Assembly: GCA_023268715.1 (NCBI GenBank)
Contig: JALRLV010000004.1
Location: forward strand, 1 to 34,154
DNA from: Candidatus Thalassarchaeaceae archaeon
GTDB taxonomy: Archaea; Thermoplasmatota; Poseidoniia; Poseidoniales; Thalassarchaeaceae
Length of the DNA stretch: 34,154 nucleotides
Direction of reading: 5' to 3'
Part shown: positions 14,605-24,024 of the stretch, piece by piece
Layout: every line of letters starts with the position of its first letter
Numbering within the stretch: the first letter of the stretch is position 1
Made by a program: the position numbers and the translations under genes
Notes under the pieces: model-generated
What the model saw: the letters and a program-made list of their open reading frames with translations, nothing else
What the model was told of the DNA's origin: nothing
Database searches by the model: none

Positions 14605-15810
14605 ATGGAGAAGGGCGTCTCCCTTGAGCGAGCAATCGAGTTAGCCCTACAATCTCCATTATCAAAACACACAGAGACCATCTCATTAGATGCTGGAAGA
14701 GGGAGAGTCTTAGCGTCGGTATTAGCATCGAAAGTAGACGATCCTCGCTTCGATAACTCAGCAATGGACGGGTTCGCAGTAATAGCCTCAGATTGCCAAA
14801 GCCCTGGTGCTGAATTGACTATTGTTGGAACAAGCCAAACAGGAGGAGAAACCCCTCCGCCGATAACCTCAGGCCAAGCATGCAGAATCATGACAGGAGC
14901 CCCACTACCAGCCAGAGCAGATGCAATAGTAATGGTCGAAGATACAGAGGTAGAAGGAGACCAAGTAACCATCAATGGGCTAGCGAGAACCGGATATATT
15001 CGCAAAAGAGCAGAGAATCTTTCGATAGGACAAGAAGCACTACCTGCGGGCACTCTACTTTCATCTGCGAGTATTGCATTAGCAGGCACAATGGGGCACG
15101 GAGAAGTCGAAGCAATCAAGAAACCAAGAATTGCTATCCTATCCACAGGAGACGAGTTAGTTCAACCAGGAACAGAACTTGCTCCTGGACAAATTTACGA
15201 GTCCAATTCTCACGCACTCGCCTCATTGGTTGAATCGATGGGCTGCGAAGCAGTAAGATACGAATCGGCGAATGATTCAATGGATGAATTGAGAACAACA
15301 CTTGACTCATTATCATCTTGCGATGCGATCCTCACTAGTGGAGGAGTTAGCATGGGAGAATGGGATCTAGTTCGGAAAATTATGGAAGAAGAGGGAGACA
15401 TATCATTCTGGAGAATGAAGCTCAGACCAGGGGGGCCACCACTGTTTGGAACATGGAAAGGAACCCCTCTGTTCGGCCTTCCAGGAAACCCTGTGAGCAG
15501 CCTCGTTGTATTCCACGTTCTTGTCGCACCTTGGATAGAAAAGTCACTCGGATATCACCCAGATATGGGCCCAAGACTAAGCCAGAGAGTTTCTGTAAAA
15601 CTCGAAAAAGACGTTTCAGGCGCACCCGGAAAACTATGCCTAAGGAGAATCCGAATTAGGTCTGAAAACGGGCAACTACTCGCCACAACCCACACACATC
15701 AGGGCAGCGGAAACATGCACAGCATGGTCGCCCACAACGGACTCACCCTTCTTCCTCCGGATACTGACGGTAAAGCGGGCGAGATAGTAGAAGCACTATG
15801 GCTACTATAG
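14605..15810 (+). CDS. moeA: Molybdopterin molybdenumtransferase MoeA
   Basis: MoeA inserts molybdenum into adenylylated molybdopterin, the last step of molybdenum cofactor synthesis. Visible motifs: DPRFDNSAMDGFAV (N-terminal), GQACRIMTGAPLPARADAIV, IAILSTGDELV, ILTSGGVSMGEWD and LFGLPGNPVSSLV, in the normal order. The 401 residues equal the family length. The start is ATG 14605 because the upstream frame extension to 14431 has no family similarity and overlaps the divergent permease gene. No molybdoenzyme is present in the window. Confidence 0.95.
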   Translation: MEKGVSLERAIELALQSPLSKHTETISLDAGRGRVLASVLASKVDDPRFDNSAMDGFAVIASDCQSPGAELTIVGTSQTGGETPPPITSGQACRIMTGAPLPARADAIVMVEDTEVEGDQVTINGLARTGYIRKRAENLSIGQEALPAGTLLSSASIALAGTMGHGEVEAIKKPRIAILSTGDELVQPGTELAPGQIYESNSHALASLVESMGCEAVRYESANDSMDELRTTLDSLSSCDAILTSGGVSMGEWDLVRKIMEEEGDISFWRMKLRPGGPPLFGTWKGTPLFGLPGNPVSSLVVFHVLVAPWIEKSLGYHPDMGPRLSQRVSVKLEKDVSGAPGKLCLRRIRIRSENGQLLATTHTHQGSGNMHSMVAHNGLTLLPPDTDGKAGEIVEALWLL

Positions 15811-15888
15811 AGATTATTCTCACAATTATCTGCATTTACAATACATGACTTCAAGGACAATCTCTCCCACCAACGACTACTGTAGGGG

Positions 15889-18879
15889 GTGCAAGACTTG
15901 TCTGGGAGAAGGAAGAATGGTGCCGCAAACGATGACTGGATAGTCGTCAAAGGAGCGCGCACTCACAACCTTCGAGACATAGATGTAGAGATTCCGAGAG
16001 GAAAATTCGTAGTAATTTCAGGAGTCTCGGGCTCGGGTAAATCTAGCCTAGCATTCGACACCCTATACGCAGAGGGCCAACGTAGGTATGTTGAGTCACT
16101 ATCCTCGTACGCGAGACAATTTCTTGGGCAGATGAAAAAGCCCGACTGTGACAGTATCGAAGGGCTTTCTCCCGCAATCAGTATCGACCAAAAACAAGGT
16201 AGTCACAACCCAAGATCAACTGTAGCAACAGTAACAGAAATCATGGATTATCTTAGGTTGCTTTGGGCTAGAATAGGCCTCCCGCATTGTCCTGAGTGCG
16301 GTAAAGAAGTCGCCAGAAGGACAGTGCAGGAAATAGTCGACGACGTTTTATGGAGGTTTGAGGGCCATGCGATTTCAATTTGGTCTCCGGCTATTCGCGC
16401 AAGAAAAGGGACTCATGCTGATTTATTCAACGCATTAGTGGAACAAGGTTACCTTCACGGGAGAGTAAACGGCCGAGATGCAGAATTCGAAGATCCACCT
16501 ACCTTGGAGAAGAATCTCAGACATGACATAGATGTAAGAGTCGACAGACTTCGATTATCTAGGTCATCCAAACAGAGACTGACTGAAGCAATCTCGGAAG
16601 GAATGCGAATCGGCGGTGGTGCAGTAGCCGTTGAGAGTCTTGAAGCCCCAGTTGCGGGTCCCGAAGACAATTCCAAAGAACAGAGATACCAAACACAAAT
16701 CGGCGAAACAATATCCTACACAGAAGAATTCGCTTGCCCGGAACATGGTTCTTTCCTTCCAGAGATGAGTCCACGTGTTTTCTCCTTCAACAACCCATTA
16801 GGCGCCTGCCCATCTTGTCAGGGATTGGGGGTACAGAGAGAATTCTCCTCAGATCTAGTAATCGACAGACTAGCAACCGTTGAGGAAGGGTGCATACGTC
16901 CATTCAGAACTTCGATGATGTCTGGATGGTATCGCTCTCAGATGACACAAGTTTGCGAGCATTATGGAATACCATCAGGGGTGCCATTTGGAGAATTAGA
17001 TGAAGATGCAAAGGACATACTCCTCCACGGTAGCGGAAGCACTGCCATCAATTTCCGATTTACTTCAGATAAAGGATCATCATACAATATGACAAGACCG
17101 TGGGAGGGCGTTTTCGCAAGGATTCGGAGAACCTACACAGAAACCTCCTCTGACAGAACACGCTCACGCCTAGCTTCCTACATGACCGATGAGCACTGTA
17201 CGGATTGCAATGGAAGGAAACTAAACAATGCCGTAAGTGGAGTCACTGTTGGTGAAGTCACTCTTCCGGACTTTTCATCCTGCAGTGTGATCGAGGCTCT
17301 TGCGGTCGTCCAGAATTGGCGCTTAGGAAATGTGGACGATACTTGGGACAAATTGGAAAGAGACGTGCCAGAAACAAATATTGTAAATTTGGTACAGCAC
17401 CTTGATGAGAGAAATCTATTCATTGGTAAGGATATCATCAAGGAAATAGAAGCTAGATTACGATTCCTCGCTTTAGTCGGTTTGGATTATCTTACCTTAG
17501 ATAGAAGAGCAAACACACTCTCAGGTGGCGAATCTCAACGAATCCGCCTAGCAACGCAAATCGGCACTAGATTGACTGGTGTTATGTACGTCCTCGATGA
17601 ACCATCGATTGGCCTTCATGCTAGAGATAACGACAGACTCTTGGAAACTCTCCGAGAACTTACAGATCTAGGAAACACGCTCTTGGTGGTCGAGCACGAT
17701 GAAGCGACTCTTAGACAAGCCGATTGGCTAGTCGATATTGGAGTGGGTGCGGGTAAAGAAGGAGGAGAGGTCGTGGCCAACGGACCACTCAAAACATTAC
17801 TTTCCTCCAAAGAAAGCATGACCGCGGCTTATCTATCTGGAAGAAAGTCCATACCACTCCCAGAAGATTCGGCAAGACCAGATGCTGAAAGAATGCTTAC
17901 GATTCGAGGGGCCAGACAAAACAACTTGAGAGATTTAGACGTCGAAATACCACTAGGGTGTATGATTGCGGTAACAGGCGTATCAGGCTCCGGGAAATCG
18001 TCCCTTGTAACCGGAACCCTTGCCCCAGCTTTGTTGAGAGAATTACACGGTGCCGATGTATCTCCAGGAAGTTATGATCGGCTTGAAGGTACGGAGCACA
18101 TCGACAAAACGATAGTAATCGATCAATCTCCAATAGGCAGAACCCCTCGTTCTAATGCAGCAACATACACAGGAGCATTTACTCCAATTCGTGAGTTATT
18201 CGCCGAGACCAAATTATCTCGAGAGAGAGGCTACGGCCCCGGCCACTTCTCTTTCAATGTCAAGGGCGGAAGATGCGAGGCTTGCAAAGGCGCAGGCTCA
18301 ATGAAATTGGAAATGAACTTCCTTCCAGATGTATGGGTAACTTGTGATATTTGTAAGGGCAAGCGATACACTCGTGAGACTCTAGAAGTCAAGTGGAGAG
18401 GAAAGACCATTTTTGACATACTCGAAATGCCTGTAGAAGAGGCGACAAAATTCTTCGCAAATCAGAAGAAAATCCACAGAATACTTTCCACCCTTGAGGA
18501 TGTAGGTTTGGGATACATTCGCCTAGGCCAACCGGCGACCACCCTCTCTGGTGGTGAGGCGCAGAGAGTAAAACTGGCAACGGAACTGCACCGTCCCGCA
18601 AGGAAACATACAGTCTACATACTCGACGAACCAACAACAGGTTTGGCAATGTCAGATGTTCACCAATTGATTGAAGTTCTACTCAGACTACGTAGAAACG
18701 GACATACCGTTATCATAATCGAGCATCATTTGGATGTCGTAAAATGCGCAGATTGGGTTCTTGATCTCGGACCAGAAGGCGGCGAACGCGGAGGAGCAAT
18801 CGTAGCCGAAGGGACGCCGCAAGAGGTAGCAAACAGTAAGGCTAGCTTTACTGGAAAACACTTGAAAGAATTAGTCTAA
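15889..18879 (+). CDS. uvrA: Excinuclease ABC subunit A
   Basis: The 996-residue protein is a full UvrA, the damage-sensing ATPase of nucleotide excision repair. It has two ABC ATPase modules: Walker A GVSGSGKSS at ~45 and ~697, and signatures LSGGESQRIRLA at ~544 and LSGGEAQRVKLA at ~885. Zinc modules are CPSCQGLG (with upstream CPEH) and CEACKGAG...CDICKGK. In the first, the second Cys of the initial pair is His. KSSLAFDTLYAEGQRRYVESLS is intact. UvrABC is bacterial in origin and was acquired by several mesophilic archaea. uvrB and uvrC are not in the window. GTG 15889 is the start. Its stop overlaps the convergent amidohydrolase stop by 4 bases. Confidence 0.96.
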   Translation: MQDLSGRRKNGAANDDWIVVKGARTHNLRDIDVEIPRGKFVVISGVSGSGKSSLAFDTLYAEGQRRYVESLSSYARQFLGQMKKPDCDSIEGLSPAISIDQKQGSHNPRSTVATVTEIMDYLRLLWARIGLPHCPECGKEVARRTVQEIVDDVLWRFEGHAISIWSPAIRARKGTHADLFNALVEQGYLHGRVNGRDAEFEDPPTLEKNLRHDIDVRVDRLRLSRSSKQRLTEAISEGMRIGGGAVAVESLEAPVAGPEDNSKEQRYQTQIGETISYTEEFACPEHGSFLPEMSPRVFSFNNPLGACPSCQGLGVQREFSSDLVIDRLATVEEGCIRPFRTSMMSGWYRSQMTQVCEHYGIPSGVPFGELDEDAKDILLHGSGSTAINFRFTSDKGSSYNMTRPWEGVFARIRRTYTETSSDRTRSRLASYMTDEHCTDCNGRKLNNAVSGVTVGEVTLPDFSSCSVIEALAVVQNWRLGNVDDTWDKLERDVPETNIVNLVQHLDERNLFIGKDIIKEIEARLRFLALVGLDYLTLDRRANTLSGGESQRIRLATQIGTRLTGVMYVLDEPSIGLHARDNDRLLETLRELTDLGNTLLVVEHDEATLRQADWLVDIGVGAGKEGGEVVANGPLKTLLSSKESMTAAYLSGRKSIPLPEDSARPDAERMLTIRGARQNNLRDLDVEIPLGCMIAVTGVSGSGKSSLVTGTLAPALLRELHGADVSPGSYDRLEGTEHIDKTIVIDQSPIGRTPRSNAATYTGAFTPIRELFAETKLSRERGYGPGHFSFNVKGGRCEACKGAGSMKLEMNFLPDVWVTCDICKGKRYTRETLEVKWRGKTIFDILEMPVEEATKFFANQKKIHRILSTLEDVGLGYIRLGQPATTLSGGEAQRVKLATELHRPARKHTVYILDEPTTGLAMSDVHQLIEVLLRLRRNGHTVIIIEHHLDVVKCADWVLDLGPEGGERGGAIVAEGTPQEVANSKASFTGKHLKELV

Positions 18880-20054
18880 GATCCATTTAGCGATTCTAGT
18901 GCAAACGAAACGTGTAACGCAGTTCCCAAAGGCAAAGCGTCTTCATCTACCTTGAATTGAGGTGTATGCACATTGTATATACAACCCTTATCTGGATTAT
19001 TCACCCCAAGCACAACAAAGCATCCTTTTGTTTTCTGAGTGTAGAAAGCAAAGTCCTCGCCTCCCATAACGGGTGCTAATTCGTTGACATTTTCTTCACC
19101 AATGAGCGATTCAGCGACGCCCTTGGCGAAATCCCAGGTTTCAGGGTCATTGTAAGTAGGAGGGTAATCATTACCAGGGAATTCAACCCTCACTTCACAA
19201 CCATTAGCTCGACCGACTAAATCACAGATTTCTGAAACTCTTGTTTGCAAACGCCTCAATCCATCCATTGTCAAAGATCTAACCGTTCCCTTTATTTTGA
19301 CAGATTCTGGAATTACGTTGTGCGCATCTCCGCCATTTACTGCAGTCACACTTACCACTGCAGACTCCAATGGATCGGTTTCTCGGGAAACAATACTTTG
19401 GAGCGAATCTACGATTCTAGAGGAGGCCAGAACAGGGTCCATGCAAAAGTGAGGAGAAGCGGCGTGGCCACCAACGCCTTTGACTTCAATATCCATGAAG
19501 CTAGCAGCCGCCAAGAACGACCCCGCCCTAGAGCCCACTTGCCCTGTAGGCATTCTAGGCCAGACATGCAATCCGAATATACGCTCAACTTCGGGATTTT
19601 CTAATGCGCCTTCATTGGTCATTTTTTGTCCTCCTGCCCCACCTTCTTCAGCAGGCTGGAATAGGAACTTTACAGTCCCTTGAATCTCTTTTTCACTGAG
19701 AATTTTCGCCGCACCTAACAACATAGCAGTATGACAATCATGTCCACAAGCATGCATTTTCCCGTCTATTTCACTCTTGAAATCTACATCTGCGGTTTCG
19801 TGGATTGGCAGAGCATCCATATCTGCTCTCAATGCAATACACGGACCATCTCCATTACCGATCGAAGCGAGAACGCCAGTTTCAGCAATAGGAAACTCAT
19901 ATTCAACCCCTAACTCATCCAATTTTTCTCGAACTAATGTATTGGTACGATGTTCTTCATACATTAACTCCGGAAATCTATGCAATTCCCTTCTAATGTC
20001 TATAATCCAATCTTTGATGCTCTCCGACTCGTTCATAATCGCATCCAATTCCAT
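18876..20054 (-). CDS. M20-family amidohydrolase (N-acyl-amino-acid hydrolase / carboxypeptidase)
   Basis: This matches the M20D amidohydrolases. RRELHRFPELMYEEHRT starts the domain. Metal-binding motifs are ALRADMDALPI, HACGHDCHTAML, FLFQPAEEGGAGG and GLHVWP, and MGGEDFAFY lies near the C-terminus. Members cleave N-acyl or N-acetyl amino acids and similar amides in the cytosol. About 390 residues is normal. Start choice: ATG 20054 (used) or ATG 20036; a TTG at 20093 would overlap the previous gene's TGA and extend by 13 residues. It is downstream of a small membrane gene on the same strand and probably co-transcribed. Confidence 0.92.
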   Translation of the reverse strand: MELDAIMNESESIKDWIIDIRRELHRFPELMYEEHRTNTLVREKLDELGVEYEFPIAETGVLASIGNGDGPCIALRADMDALPIHETADVDFKSEIDGKMHACGHDCHTAMLLGAAKILSEKEIQGTVKFLFQPAEEGGAGGQKMTNEGALENPEVERIFGLHVWPRMPTGQVGSRAGSFLAAASFMDIEVKGVGGHAASPHFCMDPVLASSRIVDSLQSIVSRETDPLESAVVSVTAVNGGDAHNVIPESVKIKGTVRSLTMDGLRRLQTRVSEICDLVGRANGCEVRVEFPGNDYPPTYNDPETWDFAKGVAESLIGEENVNELAPVMGGEDFAFYTQKTKGCFVVLGVNNPDKGCIYNVHTPQFKVDEDALPLGTALHVSFALESLNGS

Positions 20055-20089
20055 GAACCGAGTGGCACTAGGCAGCACTTGAATTTGGC

Positions 20090-20410
20090 TCAATTACGAA
20101 CCATCCAAAAACTACCAATTAGAGTCAAAGCGAATAATAGGCCAACCACCGCAATTTCAGGGTTATACAACTCTCCTGGTCCAGGTGATAATATGCTGTA
20201 ATTGTAGAGCCAGAAAAATAACCCAATTAGTACACAAGGCATTGCTACGATCAACCCTTTCTGAATCGGATGTAGAGTGTTCCAAGGTTGACTATAACGG
20301 CCTGTTTTGGCCTTGTTTTCTTTGAGTTGTTTAGCAACGGCGAATGTTGTATAGAACTCAAATCCCAATCCCAATACGAAGACGGCGCCAACTATCAGGC
20401 CGATATCCAT
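20090..20410 (-). CDS. Small hypothetical membrane protein
   Basis: The 106-residue protein has about three hydrophobic helices (residues ~4-24, ~52-70 and ~84-103) and a short basic loop (KQLKENKAKTGR). No family is recognised. It lies directly upstream of the M20 amidohydrolase on the same strand, separated by 35 bases from the ATG chosen there, or overlapping if the TTG is used. It diverges from the Bax-inhibitor-like gene across a ~75-base gap. The coupling to the amidohydrolase is the only clue. Confidence 0.7.
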   Translation of the reverse strand: MDIGLIVGAVFVLGLGFEFYTTFAVAKQLKENKAKTGRYSQPWNTLHPIQKGLIVAMPCVLIGLFFWLYNYSILSPGPGELYNPEIAVVGLLFALTLIGSFWMVRN

Positions 20411-20487
20411 GAGCCCCTAGAATCGGTATTTTGCATAAACCAATTGCCGGCATTGACCTTTTGAAGGACCATTCATTCGCGGTTAGT

Positions 20488-21246
20488 ATGATGCGTTCAG
20501 GCAATCCAGCGCTAAGCGATGACACATTCTCCTCCACAAGTTATCAAGACAAACCGTGGTGGGATGGTTTTGACCTTGCAGACGAGTCAACAACAATGTC
20601 CATTGAAGGAACAGCCGAAAAAACCGGGATTTTACTAGGAATTACAATTCTAACAGCCCTATTCACAGCATTCTCGATGCCGGCATCAGCACCATTGATG
20701 ATACTAGGGTTTCTTGGAGGCTTCATTACAGCAATGGTAGTAATTTTTTCCCGTTCCACAAATCCAGTCCTAATCTGTCTGTATGCGCTATTCGAAGGAA
20801 TGGCATTGGGCGGGTTAACTTGGTTTTACGAGTTAGCTTTCCCAGGTATTGGCATAATATCTGCTCTACTAACATTCTCGATTCTTGGTGTAATGCTGAC
20901 GATATACAGAATGGGGCTGATTCACTGGGACAAAAATACTCAAATCGCATTGACTTCAGCAATTATTGGGATCTTTGTAATTTATATTATCTCGATAATT
21001 GGGTCATTTGTAGGATTTTCATTACCTTTCATGCAGCCCGGCCCATGGGGTATTGCATTCAGTTTATTCGTGGTAGGAATTGCCTCTTTCTGCCTTGCGG
21101 CGGATTTTGATTTCATCGAAAGGGGAGTCCTTTCAGGCTCTCCAAAAGAACTCGAATGGCGAGCCGCATTTGGCTTGATGGTAACTCTAATCTGGCTATA
21201 CGTAGAGATACTACGCTTACTAGCAATAATTGCAGCTAGTAGGTAG
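20488..21246 (+). CDS. Bax inhibitor-1 / YccA-family membrane protein
   Basis: The start MMRSGNPALSDDTF matches the N-terminus seen in bacterial YccA-like members of the BI-1/TMBIM family (MRSSNPxL). Seven hydrophobic helices follow, including FALFEGM-like LICLYALFEGMALGGLT and a C-terminal acidic/aromatic helix (FGLMVTLIWLYVEILRLL), which are family features. These proteins are proposed pH-gated calcium leak channels or modulators of FtsH-type proteases. Length from ATG 20488 is 252 residues; ATG 20491 is equally good. The open frame starts at 20431, but the extra residues do not fit the family. The stop overlaps the LysE-like start by one base, indicating an operon. Confidence 0.87.
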   Translation: MMRSGNPALSDDTFSSTSYQDKPWWDGFDLADESTTMSIEGTAEKTGILLGITILTALFTAFSMPASAPLMILGFLGGFITAMVVIFSRSTNPVLICLYALFEGMALGGLTWFYELAFPGIGIISALLTFSILGVMLTIYRMGLIHWDKNTQIALTSAIIGIFVIYIISIIGSFVGFSLPFMQPGPWGIAFSLFVVGIASFCLAADFDFIERGVLSGSPKELEWRAAFGLMVTLIWLYVEILRLLAIIAASR

Positions 21247-21893
21247 TGGTGAGCTATTTGGAAACTGATTTGATCCTAGGCCTAGCAATTGCTGGAGCCA
21301 CATTAGGGATAGTAGAGGGAATCAAACCCGGGCCACTCCTAACTATGGTAATCCGTGAAACACTATCCGGTGGTCTTCGAGCGGGTTTGTGGACTGCAGC
21401 CGCCCCTATTTTCACAGATGGGCCACTAGTAATCTTCAGCCTGTTTGCTGCAGCATGGATAGCAACAAATCCCTCAGCCTTACTGGTGATTACGCTTGCA
21501 GGAGCTATATTTCTGGCTCAAATGGGCTACGAATGCTTTGGTTTGGAACCTCCCAATATGGACGAAGACGCACCGCCCCCCACAGGCTCATTTCTTAGAG
21601 GCGTAATCACTAATCTATTGAATCCAAATGTGTATGTTTTCTGGTTTCTAATCGGTGGTCCATTGATGGCCTCAGCGGCCGAGGATGAGATCCTTGCCCC
21701 AATTGCCTATGCGATAACATTCCTAGTGACAATAATGCTGACAAAAGCGACAATCGCCTATGCGATTCATAGAGCAAGTGGCAATATTTCTTCAACAGTT
21801 TATACAAAATTGTTGGCCATTTGTGGCATAATAATGATCGGCTTCTCTCTATATTATGCTTCAGAGGCATATTCCCTCTACCTCAAGATATGA
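21246..21893 (+). CDS. LysE-family amino-acid/metabolite exporter
   Basis: A 215-residue protein with about six hydrophobic helices. GIVEGIKPGPLLTMVIRETLSGG near the N-terminus corresponds to the conserved PGP motif of LysE/RhtB exporters. A second conserved region is GFLRG-like SFLRGVITNLLNPNVYVFWF, which fits the family's G-x-x-x-N-L-x-N-P. It probably exports an amino acid or similar solute. The GTG start overlaps the last base of the BI-1-like gene's stop; a second GTG follows directly. A second, unlike LysE-type gene lies at 32993-33598. Confidence 0.82.
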   Translation: MVSYLETDLILGLAIAGATLGIVEGIKPGPLLTMVIRETLSGGLRAGLWTAAAPIFTDGPLVIFSLFAAAWIATNPSALLVITLAGAIFLAQMGYECFGLEPPNMDEDAPPPTGSFLRGVITNLLNPNVYVFWFLIGGPLMASAAEDEILAPIAYAITFLVTIMLTKATIAYAIHRASGNISSTVYTKLLAICGIIMIGFSLYYASEAYSLYLKI

Positions 21894-21900
21894 TTAAGTC

Positions 21901-21915
21901 CGGTTAGTATAACCG
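21901..21915 (+). promoter_or_regulatory. Palindrome containing a TATA-like box
   Basis: CGGTTA and TAACCG, separated by three bases, form a perfect inverted repeat whose centre reads TAGTATAAC. The centre lies ~29 bases before the GTG start of the thioredoxin-fold lipoprotein, the right place for an archaeal TATA box. A binding site overlapping the TATA box would suit a repressor. Confidence 0.4.
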
Positions 21916-21936
21916 TCAGGCCCTTCTCGTAGAAAT

Positions 21937-22506
21937 GTGGGCAAGTACGCGTTCGTTGTTCTTATTTTACTTTCAACCGTATTTTCTGGTTGCTTATTTG
22001 ATAACGAAGACGCAAAAAAATGCGAGGATTTAGATGCCGTTGAGCTCGTGGGATGCGAATTCCCAGAATTTAACCTAATTTCAGATGATTTAACCCCATT
22101 CAATAACTCAAATATCGTGTCTCAGGGGCGTTGGGTGGCATACTTCTCGGCGTTCTGGTGTACACATTGTAAACCTACGATAGATGCGTTAGATAAGGCA
22201 ATCCCAGAAGACAGAATGCTGGTATTCAACAAATATCCCGGAGAAGATTACGATAACATGAGCGAATGGAAAGACAACATGGAGGACGAATTAAACAGAT
22301 CAATCTCACGTCCCTTCATACACGCTCCAATGTTAGCCGAAAACCTATCTGTAGTTGCTATTCCACATGTTATATTGGTAGAAGATGACACAATCGTAGC
22401 AGTTAGATATGGCCTCTGGGACGACACAAACTCAATCATTCAATGGTTCGAATCTCCGATACCCTCTTCCGGTGCCTCACAGGAAATGCAAGAAGACCAA
22501 TCCTAA
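21937..22506 (+). CDS. Thioredoxin-fold lipoprotein
   Basis: The 189-residue protein starts with a hydrophobic signal peptide ending in a lipobox, STVFSGC (lipidated Cys at 19). It then has RWVAYFSAFWCTHCKP, a thioredoxin-type active site with C75-x-x-C78 and an aromatic before it. VAIPHVILVEDD supplies the cis-proline strand (IP) typical of the fold. The C-terminal tail is acidic and polar. It is probably a surface-anchored thiol-disulfide reductase or isomerase of the TlpA/ResA kind, though CTHC is not the commonest form. GTG 21937; TATA-like palindrome upstream. Neighbouring secreted proteins are Cys-rich enough to be clients. Confidence 0.83.
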   Translation: MGKYAFVVLILLSTVFSGCLFDNEDAKKCEDLDAVELVGCEFPEFNLISDDLTPFNNSNIVSQGRWVAYFSAFWCTHCKPTIDALDKAIPEDRMLVFNKYPGEDYDNMSEWKDNMEDELNRSISRPFIHAPMLAENLSVVAIPHVILVEDDTIVAVRYGLWDDTNSIIQWFESPIPSSGASQEMQEDQS

Positions 22507-22548
22507 GAGGTTCTAGATTAATCTACTAAGTTTAGATTCTAACCCCAC

Positions 22549-24024
22549 TCATTCGATTGGGTTGCTTAGAAGAGTAGTAGGCCCCCCCATAGGCATCTCA
22601 GGTAGTGGGGCAAGTGGCCCACGAAGACTTGGGCCGATTGTAACCGTTCCAAAAATCCCCTCATCTACGATGTTGTGTGAAAGTCCGAACCAAGGCCTTC
22701 CATGTTGATCAATCAAAATATCGATGAAATCCCCAAAACCACCACATCGGTTGTAACCACAGTCAGCCGATACATCCAACGGGTCTCCAAATTCGTTGAC
22801 TTGAACAGTGGTGATAAGTGGATTATCTGAGAAAGCATCGGTAATCATCGAAATATAACCATTCCAAGTATCGTTACCCGAGTCCCCGAGATAAGCCAAT
22901 GCAACCCTACCTTCTCCACCGGCTGCAATTGCTGGAAAACCAGTACCCTCTAACCGGGTTGGCGGGGCTATCATAATAGGATCTGACCAAGTATCGCCTT
23001 CGTCTCTTGAGTATGAGTAATATGGCATATTATCGAGCCCCATCCACATTGCATGGAGATTGTTTTCTTCATCTGGATGAACTTGTGCTTCCTCGAAGTT
23101 CCAAGTATCTGCAGTACCGGTGGTCTCTGTAGGAAGAGGATGCTCAGTCCAAGTTATACCACCATCTGTAGTTCGATAAATCGAATATCCTTCTCCATCA
23201 CATCCAGGGTTTCCACGATACAAATTCCCATCGTTTGCACCAATCATATGCCCGGTCAATCCACCACTATTGCAATTTAGAGGGGAACCTGGAACTTGTT
23301 GAGTCCAAGTAAGGCCGCCGTCAAAACTCGACGAGCATAGTGGAGATTGCCAATTACCATTGATACAGAATACCCAAGTTGTTGGATGTAATGCTGCAGG
23401 ATAAGGGGAAGAAGCAATTGTTTGGTGGTCCTGAATCGATGTTCCAGTGGCTACAGTTGGCGGACTCCAACTCTGTCCTTCATTATCAGACCATTCAACA
23501 GTCATCCCCAAGAGAGCGTGCATATCGAATTTCATTATACGATCAGTCCATGGGTCGACGTAGACATAAGGATCGTTTGAGTTAGCAACAGGAATAGTGG
23601 GTGGATTGTAAACATCTACACATTCATATTCAACAGAACCTATCATTCCGATTAAACTAGAACATTGGACAATAGCGGTTGATCCGGAATCTCCATTCCC
23701 CCAACTTGTGATGTAAAGATTGTCTTCGGATGTAATTCCAATAGTTGGCTCGAAGGTCGACATACCTATTCCATAGTAACTTCCAGCAGTACAAACAGGA
23801 GCGTTATCACCGACCAGCGCCTCACTTCCGTTGAAGATACTTGAGGAATTTACAGCGTCAGTCGCGTTTGCAAAATGATACCATACATGTCTTGCTATTC
23901 CATCCGGGCACAGAGTATCAAACACACCATCTGGCTCCTCTGGAGCCATATCATCCCCTCCGAAACAGCCCGAAAGAGCAGAAGCAAGGAACATTACCAC
24001 CAAGGCTATTGCTTTGGTGCGCAT
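22549..24024 (-). CDS. Asp-box (BNR) beta-propeller lipoprotein
   Basis: From ATG 24024 the 491-residue protein starts with MRTKAIALVVMFLASALSGC, a signal peptide with lipobox Cys at 20. Four Asp-box repeats (S/T-x-D-x-G-x-T/S-W) are visible: SDNEGQSWSPP, SFDGGLTWTQQ, TTDGGITWTEH and SRDEGDTWSDP. Such repeats mark six-bladed sialidase-type or related beta-propellers. Several Cys occur, possibly in disulfides. I cannot identify sialidase catalytic residues, so binding rather than hydrolysis is possible. The open frame reaches 24069, but the lipoprotein start is clear. It is divergent from the subtilase across ~100 bases, and both are secreted. Confidence 0.85.
   Translation of the reverse strand: MRTKAIALVVMFLASALSGCFGGDDMAPEEPDGVFDTLCPDGIARHVWYHFANATDAVNSSSIFNGSEALVGDNAPVCTAGSYYGIGMSTFEPTIGITSEDNLYITSWGNGDSGSTAIVQCSSLIGMIGSVEYECVDVYNPPTIPVANSNDPYVYVDPWTDRIMKFDMHALLGMTVEWSDNEGQSWSPPTVATGTSIQDHQTIASSPYPAALHPTTWVFCINGNWQSPLCSSSFDGGLTWTQQVPGSPLNCNSGGLTGHMIGANDGNLYRGNPGCDGEGYSIYRTTDGGITWTEHPLPTETTGTADTWNFEEAQVHPDEENNLHAMWMGLDNMPYYSYSRDEGDTWSDPIMIAPPTRLEGTGFPAIAAGGEGRVALAYLGDSGNDTWNGYISMITDAFSDNPLITTVQVNEFGDPLDVSADCGYNRCGGFGDFIDILIDQHGRPWFGLSHNIVDEGIFGTVTIGPSLRGPLAPLPEMPMGGPTTLLSNPIE

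Noticed and set aside
14431-14764. Overlapping upstream extensions of moeA and the TauE-like gene
   Set aside because: Neither extension resembles its family. Starts at ATG 14605 and GTG 14554 give normal lengths and a clean divergent gap.
16732-16840. Cys-to-His change in the first UvrA zinc module (CPEH instead of CPxC)
   Set aside because: His is a valid zinc ligand and the surrounding UvrA sequence is intact, so loss of function is not indicated.
21894-21965. GTCCGGTTAGTATAACCG followed by GTTCG, resembling parts of a tRNA
   Set aside because: The acceptor, anticodon and T stems do not pair, and the 3' part is the lipoprotein coding sequence. A TATA-like palindrome explains it better.
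22445-22454. GGTTCGAATC, resembling a tRNA T-arm
   Set aside because: It is in the coding region of the thioredoxin-fold lipoprotein with no cloverleaf around it.
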